The position numbers and the translations under genes are program-made. Positions 1 to 8,803 of a stretch of DNA of 47,148 nt are shown in pieces. The notes under the pieces were generated by a model. The model was not told where the DNA came from, ran no database searches, and worked only from the letters and a program-made list of their open reading frames with translations. The DNA comes from an uncultured Devosia sp. Its GTDB lineage: Bacteria > Pseudomonadota > Alphaproteobacteria > Rhizobiales > Devosiaceae. How positions within the stretch are numbered: the stretch's first letter is position 1; the number at the start of each line of letters is the position of its first letter. The stretch spans positions 1 to 47,148 of the forward strand of contig NZ_CAJXJS010000027.1 of NCBI RefSeq assembly GCF_913055165.1. The letters are read 5' to 3'.

Positions 1-2
1 TC

Positions 3-749
3 CTCTCCGACTTCCTCGGCTGGCGGCTGGGCACCGGCATACTAGCCGGTCTCATCCTTGCCGCAGCCATTGCGGTCGCCATCCTGCTGCCAAAGCCACG
101 CGCCTTTGTCCGCGATCCCATCGGCCTGGGGGAACTCTGGCGCCGCTGCCGCGCCAGTTTCGATGACGCAGCTTTACCCTGGCTCTTTGCTGCGTCCTTC
201 CTGCTCATGGGCGGCTTCGTGACGCTCTACAATTATGCCGGTTTCCGCCTTGCCCTGCCGCCCTTCACGCTCAGTCATTCGGCCATAGCGTCGATCTTCC
301 TTGTCTATGTGCTGGGCAGCGTCACCTCCACCTGGGCCGGCGGCCTGTCGCAGCGGCTTGGCCGCCGCAAGGTTTTTTGGGCCCTTGTGGCCCTCATGGG
401 CGCAGGCATGGCCATCACCCTCATCGACAACACGCTGGTCATCATCCTCGGGCTGGCTATTGCCACCATGGGCTTCTTTGCCGCCCATGGGGTCGCCAGC
501 GCCTGGGTCACGCGCCGTGCCCGTGTCGGCAAGGCGCAGGCCTCGGCCATTTATCTCGTCGCCTATTATCTGGGCGCCTCGATCCTGGGCACACTTGGCG
601 GCTATGCCTGGACGGCCTGGGCCTGGCCCGGCGTCATGCTGGTGAGCGGCGGCGCGGCCGCGCTGGCGCTGCTGGTGGCGATTAGGCTGGTATTTGTGGC
701 GCCGTTGCCGATGCCAGAAAGGGCCGCGGCACCGCCCGTGGCATCCTAG
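3..749 (+). CDS. MFS transporter, YnfM-like, 5' truncated by window edge
   Basis: The reading frame is open from the first bases and stops at TAG 747-749, so only the last 248 residues are present and the real start lies outside the window. The visible part has about seven hydrophobic helices, and the cytoplasmic loop motif [13 protein letters not shown] of the major facilitator superfamily lies near the middle. The segment [14 protein letters not shown] resembles the YnfM/arabinose-efflux-like branch, so a proton-driven inner-membrane exporter of small molecules is likely; the substrate is unknown. Its stop codon overlaps the stop codon of the convergent rsmA (bases CTAG at 746-749). Family assignment is firm, subfamily tentative. 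Confidence 0.85.
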   Translation, partial: LSDFLGWRLGTGILAGLILAAAIAVAILLPKPRAFVRDPIGLGELWRRCRASFDDAALPWLFAASFLLMGGFVTLYNYAGFRLALPPFTLSHSAIASIFLVYVLGSVTSTWAGGLSQRLGRRKVFWALVALMGAGMAITLIDNTLVIILGLAIATMGFFAAHGVASAWVTRRARVGKAQASAIYLVAYYLGASILGTLGGYAWTAWAWPGVMLVSGGAAALALLVAIRLVFVAPLPMPERAAAPPVAS

Positions 750-1588
750 CGCAATCCCGGCAGTGCCCGTGCCATGGCCAGGAACGCCTCGATCGGCAGT
801 TCCTCGGCCCGCTCGTCACCTTTGAGGCCGGCAGCGGCCAACAGCCCCTCCACGGGCACGCCGAGCGATTTCAGCGACTGCCGGACCATCTTACGGCGCT
901 GGCCAAAGGCCGCCTTGGTAACCTGCTCGACCAGCTTCACCGGTAGGCCCTCTTCAACCGGCTTGGGCACGATATGCACCACGGCCGAGGTGACGCTGGG
1001 CGGCGGCACGAAGGCCTGCCGCGAGACATTGAAGGCGATGCGGGCATCGGTCCGCCATCCCGCGAGCACGCCCAGACGGCCATAGTGATTGTCCCCGGGC
1101 CTTGCCACGATCCGCTCGGCCACTTCGCGCTGAAACATCAGCGTCAGGCTCTCGAAGAAGGGCGGCCACGGCTCCATGGTCAGCCAGCCGGTGAGCAGCT
1201 GGGTACCGATATTGTAGGGCAGATTGGCCACGATCCGCGTCGGACCGTTGGCCAGCAGGCGGTAGTCCATCTCCATGGCGTCACCGCCGATGACGGTAAG
1301 GCGGCCGGGATAGGCGTCGGAGATTTCCGCCAGGGCAGGCAGGGCGCGGGCATCGCGCTCGATGGCGATCACTTCTCGCGCACCCTCGGCCAGCAGCGCG
1401 CGCGTCAATCCACCAGGGCCGGGACCCACCTCGATGACGCGTACCCCTTCCAGCGAACCGCCGACGCGGGCAATGCGCGCCGTCAGGTTGAGATCGAGCA
1501 GGAAGTTCTGGCCCAATTCCTTCTTGGCGCGGAGCCCATGGGCGTTGATGACCTCGCGCAGCGGCGGAAGTTTGTCGATTTGGCTCAT
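746..1588 (-). CDS. rsmA: 16S rRNA (adenine1518-N6/adenine1519-N6)-dimethyltransferase RsmA (KsgA)
   Basis: This 280-residue protein has the normal length for RsmA, the SAM-dependent enzyme that dimethylates two adjacent adenines in helix 45 of 16S rRNA late in 30S assembly. Visible motifs are [11 protein letters not shown] (about residues 22-32), the SAM-binding [10 protein letters not shown] (51-60), and NLPYN (122-126), which is the catalytic N-L-P-Y motif of adenine-N6 methyltransferases. The ATG at 1588 overlaps the pdxA stop codon (ATGA), so the gene is translationally coupled to pdxA. Order pdxA-rsmA is conserved in many proteobacteria. Confidence 0.97.
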   Translation of the reverse strand: MSQIDKLPPLREVINAHGLRAKKELGQNFLLDLNLTARIARVGGSLEGVRVIEVGPGPGGLTRALLAEGAREVIAIERDARALPALAEISDAYPGRLTVIGGDAMEMDYRLLANGPTRIVANLPYNIGTQLLTGWLTMEPWPPFFESLTLMFQREVAERIVARPGDNHYGRLGVLAGWRTDARIAFNVSRQAFVPPPSVTSAVVHIVPKPVEEGLPVKLVEQVTKAAFGQRRKMVRQSLKSLGVPVEGLLAAAGLKGDERAEELPIEAFLAMARALPGLR

Positions 1589-2586
1589 GCTTTGGAGGCC
1601 GTCATCTGGTCCGCCATGGCGATGGCCGCAGCGAAGCTGGAAGGGGAGGCCTTGCCGGTGCCGGCAAGATCGAAGGCGGTGCCATGGTCGGGCGAAGTGC
1701 GCACGATGGGCAGGCCGAGCGTGACATTGACTCCGGCATCGAAGGCGACTGTCTTGATGGGGATCAGCGCCTGGTCGTGATACATGGCGAGGACGGCATC
1801 ATATTGCCGCCAATGTGGCGGATAGAACAACGTATCGCCGGGCAGGGGGCCGACCGCGTTGATCCCCTCGGCGACGGCATCGGCAATGGCCGGTCCGATG
1901 ATTTCCACATCCTCCCGCCCGATCGTCCCGCCTTCGCCCGCATGCGGGTTGAGACCGGCCACCGCGATGTGGGGCGCTGCAATGTGGAAGCGTTGTCTGA
2001 GGTCATGCGCCATGACCTTGAGCGTATCGACGATCAGCTTGCGGTTGATCAGCCCCGGCACGTCCTTGATCGGCACGTGGATGGTCAGCGGCACGGTCCG
2101 CAGGTCTTCATGCGCCAGCATCATCACCGGCAACCTCGCGTGGCCGTCGATGGCGCAGAGATCGGCCAGGAATTCGGTATGGCCGGCATGCTTGAACCCA
2201 GCCTGGTAAAGCGCACCCTTGTGGATAGGGGCGGTGACCACGGCGCGGCAATGGCCGGTGAGGGTGGAATGCACGGCTTGCTCAATGGCTTTGATCACCA
2301 CTGGCGCGGCGTGTTCATCCACAATGCCGGGCAGGTCCGCCACCATCCCCTCTATGTGGACGACAGGCATCGCTTTTTCGAAGGCCGCAACGGCTTCGTC
2401 GGCCGCCACGCGTCGGATGTCCAGGGCGAGACCAAGTCTTTTTGCCCGCGCGGCCAAAAAACCCTCATGACCGAACACCACGAAGGGCGGCAGGTTGCGC
2501 TCGACGCGCTGCGCATAGAGAGCAAGCAACAGGTCCGGCCCGATCCCGGCAGGCTCACCCATGGTCACAGCCAATGGTGCTGGCAT
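1585..2586 (-). CDS. pdxA: 4-hydroxythreonine-4-phosphate dehydrogenase PdxA
   Basis: PdxA oxidises 4-phosphohydroxy-L-threonine with NAD in pyridoxal 5'-phosphate synthesis. The frame is open to 2772, but I place the start at ATG 2586: a GGGGGA ribosome site lies just upstream, and the protein then begins [18 protein letters not shown], the usual N-terminus. The upstream 62 codons are arginine/serine-rich and look non-coding. The resulting 333 residues match the family length. Metal and substrate motifs visible include [39 protein letters not shown] and [11 protein letters not shown]. It lies in a leftward block after surA and overlaps rsmA by 4 bases. Confidence 0.95.
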   Translation of the reverse strand: MPAPLAVTMGEPAGIGPDLLLALYAQRVERNLPPFVVFGHEGFLAARAKRLGLALDIRRVAADEAVAAFEKAMPVVHIEGMVADLPGIVDEHAAPVVIKAIEQAVHSTLTGHCRAVVTAPIHKGALYQAGFKHAGHTEFLADLCAIDGHARLPVMMLAHEDLRTVPLTIHVPIKDVPGLINRKLIVDTLKVMAHDLRQRFHIAAPHIAVAGLNPHAGEGGTIGREDVEIIGPAIADAVAEGINAVGPLPGDTLFYPPHWRQYDAVLAMYHDQALIPIKTVAFDAGVNVTLGLPIVRTSPDHGTAFDLAGTGKASPSSFAAAIAMADQMTASKA

Positions 2587-2674
2587 GCTGTCCCCCAAAG
2601 ACAGGACGGCCGCTCCATGCGGCCGCCCCCAAACCTTTGCCGACGATTGTATCAGCGGCCGACGCCGCAAGGTT

Positions 2675-3565
2675 TTACTGGTAGAAAATCTTGGCCTGGC
2701 TGCGCAGGCGCTCGAGATAGGCCTCGGCCTCCTTGGCGAGCGCATCGCCACCGGCGTCCTCACGCAGGCCACCCTTGACGAAGGTCAGGTCCTCGGCCTG
2801 CACTTTCTCGCAAACGGCCAGCATGGACAGACCGGTCTCGACGGCGCGCGGCTTGCTGATGCCGCCCACATTGAGGCCGGCCAGTTCCTTGGCGATGGCA
2901 TCCGGCATCTGTGTTGCGTGCCGGCGGCCGATATCGACAACGGCCACATCGGTGTAAGCGAGCGAGAGTTCCACCGCCGTGTCGCAGCCGGCAAAGCTGG
3001 AGCGATAGCGATTGGCCTGGCCCGAACGTCCGCCGCCACCGACGAAGATAACTTCCTTGAGGATGTAGTCGAACTTCTGGAAGTCGGCGACCTGCTGGGC
3101 GGCGCGCTGATCCAGCTCGAGCTCGGAAATCTGCACCTGGGGCACGACAGCCGCCTCGGTCACGGCGTTCCAGGCAATGGCGGCCCGCAACCGGTCCTGC
3201 AGGGTCTGGGAGCTGACGCCGCCCTGCTGCAGCATGGTTTGCAGGCGATCCCGGCTCACATTGAGGTTGCGGGCGATCTGCAGAAAGGCCTCGTCGACCT
3301 GCGCGTTGGATACATTGATGCCCAGCCGCTTGGCTTCCTGAAGCTGAATGGCCTCGGTGATCAGCTGCTGCATGGCGCCGTTGCGGCCAGTATTGTTTCC
3401 TTCCATGCGGAAGAGCCTTAGGCGCTGGTCCACCTGGACGTCGCTGATCGGCTCGCCATTGACGGTCGCCACCGTTGCGGCCCATGCGGGCGAGACAGCG
3501 CCCAGCACAAGGGCAAGTCCAATGAACATCGCGCCAAATGCGCGCCGGAGCTCAGCAAAGATCAT
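2675..3565 (-). CDS. surA: SurA-like periplasmic chaperone
   Basis: The 296-residue product starts with a Sec signal peptide (about residues 1-29, cleavage after AWA), then the SurA N-terminal fold beginning ATVATVNGEPISDVQVDQR. The segment NGAMQQLITEAIQLQEAK is typical of SurA/PpiD chaperones that escort outer-membrane proteins. It is shorter than the E. coli protein, and I do not see a convincing parvulin (PPIC) domain; many alphaproteobacterial SurA proteins are likewise reduced. It lies directly upstream of pdxA-rsmA in transcription order, as in other proteobacteria, but lptD, the usual neighbour on its other side, is missing here. The ribosome site is weak (CGGAAC). Confidence 0.9.
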   Translation of the reverse strand: MIFAELRRAFGAMFIGLALVLGAVSPAWAATVATVNGEPISDVQVDQRLRLFRMEGNNTGRNGAMQQLITEAIQLQEAKRLGINVSNAQVDEAFLQIARNLNVSRDRLQTMLQQGGVSSQTLQDRLRAAIAWNAVTEAAVVPQVQISELELDQRAAQQVADFQKFDYILKEVIFVGGGGRSGQANRYRSSFAGCDTAVELSLAYTDVAVVDIGRRHATQMPDAIAKELAGLNVGGISKPRAVETGLSMLAVCEKVQAEDLTFVKGGLREDAGGDALAKEAEAYLERLRSQAKIFYQ

Positions 3566-3661
3566 GGTCGGTTCCGCTTGTCGTGTGACGCCTTCAATGG
3601 GGCGTCAGAGCCAGTTTTGTCAATTGGGCGATGATTGAGGCCAAAATCCGGATTGTCCCGG

Positions 3662-4735
3662 TCACGTCCAGCCGTCTTCCTTGCGCAGCAACACCGTCAC
3701 CCCGATGACAATGGCAACCATGGCCGGCCCCGTGGCCGCGAACAAGGGGTCGAGCACGCCGGTGCTGCCGGCGCGGTCGGCCATTTCGGTGATGATGAAG
3801 ACGATGAACCCCAGAACTATTCCATAAAGAACCGCCGGGCCGAATTGGGAATTGCGGCTATAGCCGGCGGTGAAGGCAAAGCCGATGAGCAGCGATCCGG
3901 TCAGCACCAGCGGCAACGCCAGTAGCTTGATCAGGCGCATCGAAGTGGCGGCGCGGATCGAGGGGTCGCTGACGCCGCGCTGCAGCAGCCTCGCCAGTTC
4001 AAAGAATGTCATGTCTTCGGTCGAGGCCAGCTTGAGGCTGATTTCGGCCGCTGAAGACCGGGTGGGGACCCGCAGGTCGAATACGGTCCGGGCCGGATCA
4101 ACTGGGGCTCGAACCAGCGCTTCCGGGAAGGTCCAGTACCCCGCTTCCAGTATGGCCTCGGGTGCCTCGATGCGGGGCGTCTCGCTCGGTCCGAGGTGAA
4201 ACAGGGTCACATCGGCCAGCCGCGATCCCCCCTGCGACATGCCACGTCCCATCAAGACATAGTGAACGCCATCGCCCCTTTGCTCCAGCCAGACCTCGCC
4301 CGGCGGCGTCAACTGGGTGACCTGACCCGGCGGGGTGGGCGCAAGCTCGCGATTGATCATGGTGCTGGTCGTCTCAGCCAGCAGGGCAATCAGCAGGCTT
4401 GCCACGAACAGCACGGCCACTGGCGCGCGCAACACCCGCCAGATCGACATGCCGCTGGCTTTGATCACCGTGAGTTCATGCCGAATCTTGAGATCGGCCA
4501 GCCCCAGTATTGTGCCCATCAGCACAGTCACTGGCAGCGTCTTGATCGTCCAACGTACCGCGCTCATGGCGACCATGACCACGGCCATATGCAGCCCGCG
4601 CTGTTCGGCCACATAGGTGAACCGCCAGGTGTCCAGAGATTCCACCAGAGCAATGAGCCCGTAGAAAATGAACACGGTCGCCGCGATACGGCTGAACAGC
4701 CGGGCCAGCACGACCTCGTCGATATTGTTGATCAT
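3662..4735 (-). CDS. lptG: LPS export ABC transporter permease LptG
   Basis: LptG pairs with LptF and the ATPase LptB in the inner membrane to extract lipopolysaccharide and push it along the Lpt bridge. The sequence shows the LptF/G (YjgP/YjgQ) plan: N-terminal helices with TWRFTYVAEQ and GLADLKIRHELTVIKASGMS, a periplasmic beta-rich domain of roughly residues 125-255, and three C-terminal helices. I start it at ATG 4735, whose ATGA overlaps the lptF stop, giving 357 residues; a longer in-frame start at 4771 would only add a glycine-rich tail inside lptF. The 96-base gap to surA contains no lptD. Confidence 0.94.
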   Translation of the reverse strand: MINNIDEVVLARLFSRIAATVFIFYGLIALVESLDTWRFTYVAEQRGLHMAVVMVAMSAVRWTIKTLPVTVLMGTILGLADLKIRHELTVIKASGMSIWRVLRAPVAVLFVASLLIALLAETTSTMINRELAPTPPGQVTQLTPPGEVWLEQRGDGVHYVLMGRGMSQGGSRLADVTLFHLGPSETPRIEAPEAILEAGYWTFPEALVRAPVDPARTVFDLRVPTRSSAAEISLKLASTEDMTFFELARLLQRGVSDPSIRAATSMRLIKLLALPLVLTGSLLIGFAFTAGYSRNSQFGPAVLYGIVLGFIVFIITEMADRAGSTGVLDPLFAATGPAMVAIVIGVTVLLRKEDGWT

Positions 4736-5802
4736 GATGCCACCGCCACCGCCCTGGGGTGTCGTGGCCACACCCGAAAAGCGAGAATGGCACCGCCGGC
4801 CAGAATGAGCATGATGGCGCCTGTGCCGGTGCCCAATGGACTATAGGCGCTGATCCCGCGCTCACCGAAGGCCACCAGCATGACCAGGGCCTCGAGCGGC
4901 AGCTTGAACCGGGTGCGATTGCCACTGGGAAAGCCAGCCATCGCGACCACCAGCAGTACCAGGCCCAGCACCCGCAAGCCCTCCGCCGAACGGTCCAGCA
5001 GGCGTTTGACGATATTGGGCTCCCACCCGCTTTCGATGGCGCGGGCGATCAGGCCGAAGCTGTCGGTTTCCCCCAGCACGTCGACCTGGGCCACTTGCTG
5101 GGCGAGGCTCTCGACGCTGACGTCGTAGCGCGAGAAGCGAATCTCGGAATATCGACCGTCGGCTTCGCTGTACTGCAAGGTGCCGTCGCGCAATTCGAGC
5201 ACATAGTCCTCGCCCACGCTGACCACGCGCGCGGAAGCGGCAATATAGGTCCGGCGGGTATCGGGATCACGCCGGTCATCAGCGAAGAATTCGGTGATTT
5301 CTCCGCCATCGGCACGCCCGCCGATGAGCAGTATTACGCCGGGGGTAACCTGGGTGAACCGGTTCGGCTTGAGAGTCGAGCTGACCAGATCAGCCGCGAC
5401 TTCTGCCGAAAGGCGGTTGAGCTGCTTGTTTGCAAGGGGTTCAACGAAATGGGCGAAAAGCAATACCAGCGCCACGGCGGTGCAGCAGGTTGCAACAGTC
5501 GCGCGCCAGAGCCCACCCAGGCCATTGCTGGTGTGGATGATATGCAGTTCATGGCTGGCCTGCAGCGCCGTCAGCGCCCGCACCACGCCAATGCCGACGC
5601 AAATGTAGAAGAACGACAGCGCCAATGGCGGCATGGTGTAGAGCGCCTGCAGCGCCAGGGTGCCAAAACCCTGGCCCTTGACCGAGACAACGTCGAACGA
5701 TCGCAGGCAGTTGACCAGCCAGAGAAGGAAGCACACGATCCCGAACAGGATCAGCGCATCGCTGGCGAACAGGCGCGTCAGATAGCGGGTCAGTCGTCTC
5801 AT
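4732..5802 (-). CDS. lptF: LPS export ABC transporter permease LptF
   Basis: This is the partner permease of LptG in the LptB2FG lipopolysaccharide extractor. The start at ATG 5802 gives 356 residues beginning MRRLTRYLTRLFASDALILF, the typical membrane-proximal N-terminus; the frame extends to a GTG at 5880, but those 26 residues look unlike the family. Characteristic segments are ALTALQASHELHIIHTSNG, HFVEPLANKQLNRLSAEVAADL before the periplasmic domain, and a final set of three helices. It is first in the leftward block lptF-lptG-surA-pdxA-rsmA and diverges from holC. Confidence 0.93.
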   Translation of the reverse strand: MRRLTRYLTRLFASDALILFGIVCFLLWLVNCLRSFDVVSVKGQGFGTLALQALYTMPPLALSFFYICVGIGVVRALTALQASHELHIIHTSNGLGGLWRATVATCCTAVALVLLFAHFVEPLANKQLNRLSAEVAADLVSSTLKPNRFTQVTPGVILLIGGRADGGEITEFFADDRRDPDTRRTYIAASARVVSVGEDYVLELRDGTLQYSEADGRYSEIRFSRYDVSVESLAQQVAQVDVLGETDSFGLIARAIESGWEPNIVKRLLDRSAEGLRVLGLVLLVVAMAGFPSGNRTRFKLPLEALVMLVAFGERGISAYSPLGTGTGAIMLILAGGAILAFRVWPRHPRAVAVAS

Positions 5803-5973
5803 GCGCGCTTCGGTTGCAGCTCTTGCTGATTTGCGTGGGATGAATCGTGCCGCACCTTGCGGTACTTCGCTGTTCGGCACAATCTCCGATCACGTGATAC
5901 ATGTCGGTTCGCATGGGCTCCTCTCGGCCCATACCTGACAAGCCAGCCGCGGCGCGGCAATCATTGTGGAGCC

Positions 5974-6420
5974 ATGGCCGAAGTTCTTTTCTATCACCTG
6001 GAAGCCCGCCCGCTTGAGGCCGTCATTCCCCTGCTTCTGGAGAAGACTCTGGAACGCGGTTGGCGTGCGGTGGTGGAGGTCGGATCGCGCGAACGGGCGG
6101 AAGCGCTTGATGCCCATCTCTGGACCTATCGCGACGATAGCTTTCTCGCCCATGGCCTCGCCGGCGAGGACACTGACGCGCTCCAGCCCATCCTGATCAC
6201 CACTGAATCCGACAATCCCAATGGCGCCGCAGTCCGGTTCTTCGCTGATGGGGCCGTGCCCCAGTCCGGCGAGGGTTATGAGCGGCTGGTCTACCTCTTC
6301 TCCGGTCATGATCCTGAGGCGGTGCAGGCCGCCCGTGAAGCGTGGAAGGTGCTGAGGCAGGCCAATGAGGTGACCTACTGGCAGCAGGAGGCCAGTGGCC
6401 GCTGGATGAAGAAGGCATGA
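5974..6420 (+). CDS. holC: DNA polymerase III chi subunit HolC
   Basis: The 148-residue protein starts at ATG 5974 behind GGAG. It matches the chi subunit, which links the clamp loader to single-strand-binding protein: MAEVLFYHLEARPLEAVIP, then LLEKTLERGWRAVVEV, the conserved DAHLWTYRDDSFLAHG, and VRFFADG. Length is normal for alphaproteobacterial HolC. The leucyl aminopeptidase gene pepA often sits between lptF and holC in other proteobacteria; here only a 171-base divergent promoter gap separates them. The stop overlaps the next gene's start (ATGA), implying coupled translation with the YitT-type membrane protein. Confidence 0.93.
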   Translation: MAEVLFYHLEARPLEAVIPLLLEKTLERGWRAVVEVGSRERAEALDAHLWTYRDDSFLAHGLAGEDTDALQPILITTESDNPNGAAVRFFADGAVPQSGEGYERLVYLFSGHDPEAVQAAREAWKVLRQANEVTYWQQEASGRWMKKA

Positions 6421-7034
6421 CCCCTGATCTTTCGACGCCTAGCCGGCACAAGCTGCACGAAGACATCTTTGCCATGCTGATCGGCACCATGCTGGTGTCG
6501 CTGGGTATTGCCTTCTATTCGCAGGTCCAGTTGACCACCGGCAGCAGCGCCGGTCTGGCATTGCTTCTGCAATACATCACCGGCATTCCTTTCGGCTGGC
6601 TGTTCTTTGCCATCAACCTGCCGTTCTACGCCTTGGCGTATTTCCGCATGGGGCTGCCCTTCACCCTCAAGACCATTGCCAGCGTGGCGCTGGTGTCGGT
6701 CTTTTCCACCCAGATACCGGGCTGGATCGGCATCGAGCGCATCGACCCGCTCTTTGCTGCCCTGGTGGGCGGCGGGTTGATGGGGCTGGGCATCCTGTCC
6801 CTGTTCCGCCACAAGGCCAGCGTTGGCGGTATCAACATCCTGGCGCTGTTCCTGCAGGAAAATTTCGGCATTCGTGCCGGCTATTTCCAGCTCGGCGTCG
6901 ATGCGGTGATCCTGGTTATTGCCTTCTTCGTCTTGCCCTTCGACCGGGTAATCTATTCGATCCTTGGGGCGCTGGTGCTCAACATGATTATCGCCCTGAA
7001 CCATCGTCCAGGGCGATATGTCGGGTTTAGCTGA
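6417..7034 (+). CDS. YitT family (DUF161) integral membrane protein
   Basis: The 205-residue protein has about five or six hydrophobic helices and the YitT-family repeats GIAFYSQVQLTTGSSAGLAL and FRHKASVGGINILAL, each ending in the typical G-G/S-x-x-G-x-x motif. It lacks the soluble DUF2179 domain that follows in many Firmicutes YitT proteins, making it the short membrane-only form. Function is unknown; the family is usually annotated as a putative transporter. It starts on the ATGA shared with the holC stop and ends shortly before the convergent DUF4344 gene. Confidence 0.87.
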   Translation: MTPDLSTPSRHKLHEDIFAMLIGTMLVSLGIAFYSQVQLTTGSSAGLALLLQYITGIPFGWLFFAINLPFYALAYFRMGLPFTLKTIASVALVSVFSTQIPGWIGIERIDPLFAALVGGGLMGLGILSLFRHKASVGGINILALFLQENFGIRAGYFQLGVDAVILVIAFFVLPFDRVIYSILGALVLNMIIALNHRPGRYVGFS

Positions 7035-7049
7035 GGCTCGGACGCTCGT

Positions 7050-7889
7050 TTATTCCAGCCCGGTGTCCTCGCCGGTGTCGCCCCAGCCGGCAATGTCATA
7101 GACATAGAGATTGTACATCTCGGCGGCCAGTTCGTAGCAATATGTCACCTCGCCGGCAGACGGATCATAATAGGCATTGGCCTCGCCGCACTGGGTGGCC
7201 CGGAACGTTACGGGCTGGGGCAGGGCGTAGGAGCTGGTGATTTCGTCCGCGGCCCGCTCCAGGACGCCTTCTTCCTTGAGCGCAACGGCGAACTCCTCGA
7301 AATCCCCTGCATCCTCGTAGATCACTTCGATCGGCGCGCTCTCATTGCCATTGAGCTCATGGGCGGAAAGTAGTGTCCCCCAGGACGCCAGCGCCTGCTC
7401 ATAGGTATAGGCGCAATTCTCCTGCTGGTCGGGGTCCAGCTCATAGATGTCCGCCGTCTCTCCGAAATTGTCGGGATCGGCGCCAACCATCAGGCAGACC
7501 ATGGCATAGGCGCGCTGGATATCCAGGCTATGCTCGTCATAGTAGGAGAATTCGTCGACGCCCGAGCCGGTGGAATTCACCGCATTGTAGTACCAGCCAT
7601 CTGACGCATCGATGAGGGCGTTGAAGGCGTAGTCCTGATCCTCGTCATTGAGCAGCCAGATCGTGGCCAGCGTATCGACCGCGTCCTCCTCCTTGCCAAG
7701 GACTGGCAGGCCCAGTTCGCCCACCAGCATGTGTCCCACTTCATGGTAGACGGTGAAGGCTGCGTCATGCATGGCAAACGCCATCGCATCTTGCAGGACC
7801 TGGTTCTCGTCATCCTGCGCCGCCGCGCCACCACTCAGCGTCACGCACACAAAAATCGCGGCCAGGGCCGCTGCACACTGCTTCATCAA
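7050..7889 (-). CDS. Secreted DUF4344-type putative metallopeptidase (copy 1)
   Basis: The 279-residue product has a Sec signal peptide (residues 1-25, cleavage after AAAQ) and a zinc-protease HExxH motif, HEVGH at residues 49-53, followed by LPVLGKEEDAVD, where a glutamate is the likely third metal ligand. This pattern is the DUF4344 (putative metallopeptidase) family. Four cysteines in the mature region could form disulfides. It lies next to a second, diverged copy in the same direction, separated by 46 bases. The substrate is unknown. The mature protein is strongly acidic with many Glu/Asp, consistent with export. Confidence 0.85.
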   Translation of the reverse strand: MMKQCAAALAAIFVCVTLSGGAAAQDDENQVLQDAMAFAMHDAAFTVYHEVGHMLVGELGLPVLGKEEDAVDTLATIWLLNDEDQDYAFNALIDASDGWYYNAVNSTGSGVDEFSYYDEHSLDIQRAYAMVCLMVGADPDNFGETADIYELDPDQQENCAYTYEQALASWGTLLSAHELNGNESAPIEVIYEDAGDFEEFAVALKEEGVLERAADEITSSYALPQPVTFRATQCGEANAYYDPSAGEVTYCYELAAEMYNLYVYDIAGWGDTGEDTGLE

Positions 7890-7935
7890 AAACCCCCTGT
7901 GGCGGCCTGCCGCCGGATCCTCAAGGATCAGCGCC

Positions 7936-8742
7936 TCAATTGCGACTGCGTTGTTCCCGCTGGTCCAGATGAAGCTGCATGAAATCCTGCATCAACTCAT
8001 AGCAGAAGATGATTTCGGTTGTCGCGGGGTCATAGAAGGCATTGGACTCGCCACAGCGGCGCGCGGTGAACCGAACCTGGCCATCCAGCCGATAGCCGCG
8101 GCGCAGCTCTTCGGCGACCTCGTCAAAGATGCCGCTACCGCGAAAAGCCCTTTCGGCCAGCCGCAATCGCGTTCCGCCATCGTGATAGGTGACGTCGACA
8201 CGCGTGCCCGAGTTGCCGCGCGCGAGCAGCGTGTCCATGCTCCGGTTGATCAGCTCATAATCGTAAAGGCAGGTGTGCTGGCGTTCCGAAGGAATGTCAT
8301 AGGCGTTGGCAATGCTGCGAAAGGCAGTTCGGTCAGCCCCGACCATCAGGCAGATGATCTGCATGGCCCGGTGGCGGTCGGGACTATATCCGGAGGCGTA
8401 GTCGTCACCCCCGAAATAGTCGCCATAGCGGGCCCCGGTCAGCACCCAGCCATCGGCGGCATCTTCCAGTGCCTGGTTCGCCTCGGGCGTACCCTTTTCC
8501 AACAGGACCCAGGTCGCGATGTGATCGGCGGCGTCCTCTTCCTTGCCCAGAACGGGCAAGGAGAGCTTGTCGATCAAGAGGTGCGCAACCTCGTGATAGA
8601 GCGTGAAGAGGCTGTTGTTGACGGCGAAGCGCAATGTCTCGGCGCGCTCCTGCTTGGAGAGGCCCGACATATCTTGCGCATTGGCCGGCAGGACGGGTGC
8701 GGCCAGTGCCATCGCGACTATCAAGGCAATCACACGCAACAT
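7936..8742 (-). CDS. Secreted DUF4344-type putative metallopeptidase (copy 2)
   Basis: This is a 268-residue paralogue of the downstream neighbour. I start it at ATG 8742, which gives a clean signal peptide (MLRVIALIVAMALAAPVLPA, cleavage near ANAQ); the frame is open upstream to 9021 but that part overlaps the cupin gene. The metal motif is HEVAH at residues 50-54, followed by LPVLGKEEDAADH. The C-terminal region shares RxCGESNAFYDPATTE with RxCGEANAYYDPSAGE of copy 1. It is richer in basic residues than copy 1, so the two copies may act on different targets. It is probably transcribed with the ABC-F and cupin genes upstream. Confidence 0.85.
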   Translation of the reverse strand: MLRVIALIVAMALAAPVLPANAQDMSGLSKQERAETLRFAVNNSLFTLYHEVAHLLIDKLSLPVLGKEEDAADHIATWVLLEKGTPEANQALEDAADGWVLTGARYGDYFGGDDYASGYSPDRHRAMQIICLMVGADRTAFRSIANAYDIPSERQHTCLYDYELINRSMDTLLARGNSGTRVDVTYHDGGTRLRLAERAFRGSGIFDEVAEELRRGYRLDGQVRFTARRCGESNAFYDPATTEIIFCYELMQDFMQLHLDQREQRSRN

Positions 8743-8803
8743 GGCACGCCTCACACCGGATCGGTATCCAGTCAAGATCACAGCGAGGGCATCGTCAATG
8801 GCT

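Noticed and set aside
3586..3607. TGACGCC/GGCGTCA inverted repeat between surA and lptG as a terminator
   Set aside because: The stem is only 7 bases with an 8-base loop, and there is no T-run on the transcribed strand.
5803..5880. A longer LptF starting at GTG 5880
   Set aside because: The extra 26 residues are not hydrophobic and do not resemble the family; ATG 5802 gives the standard N-terminus.
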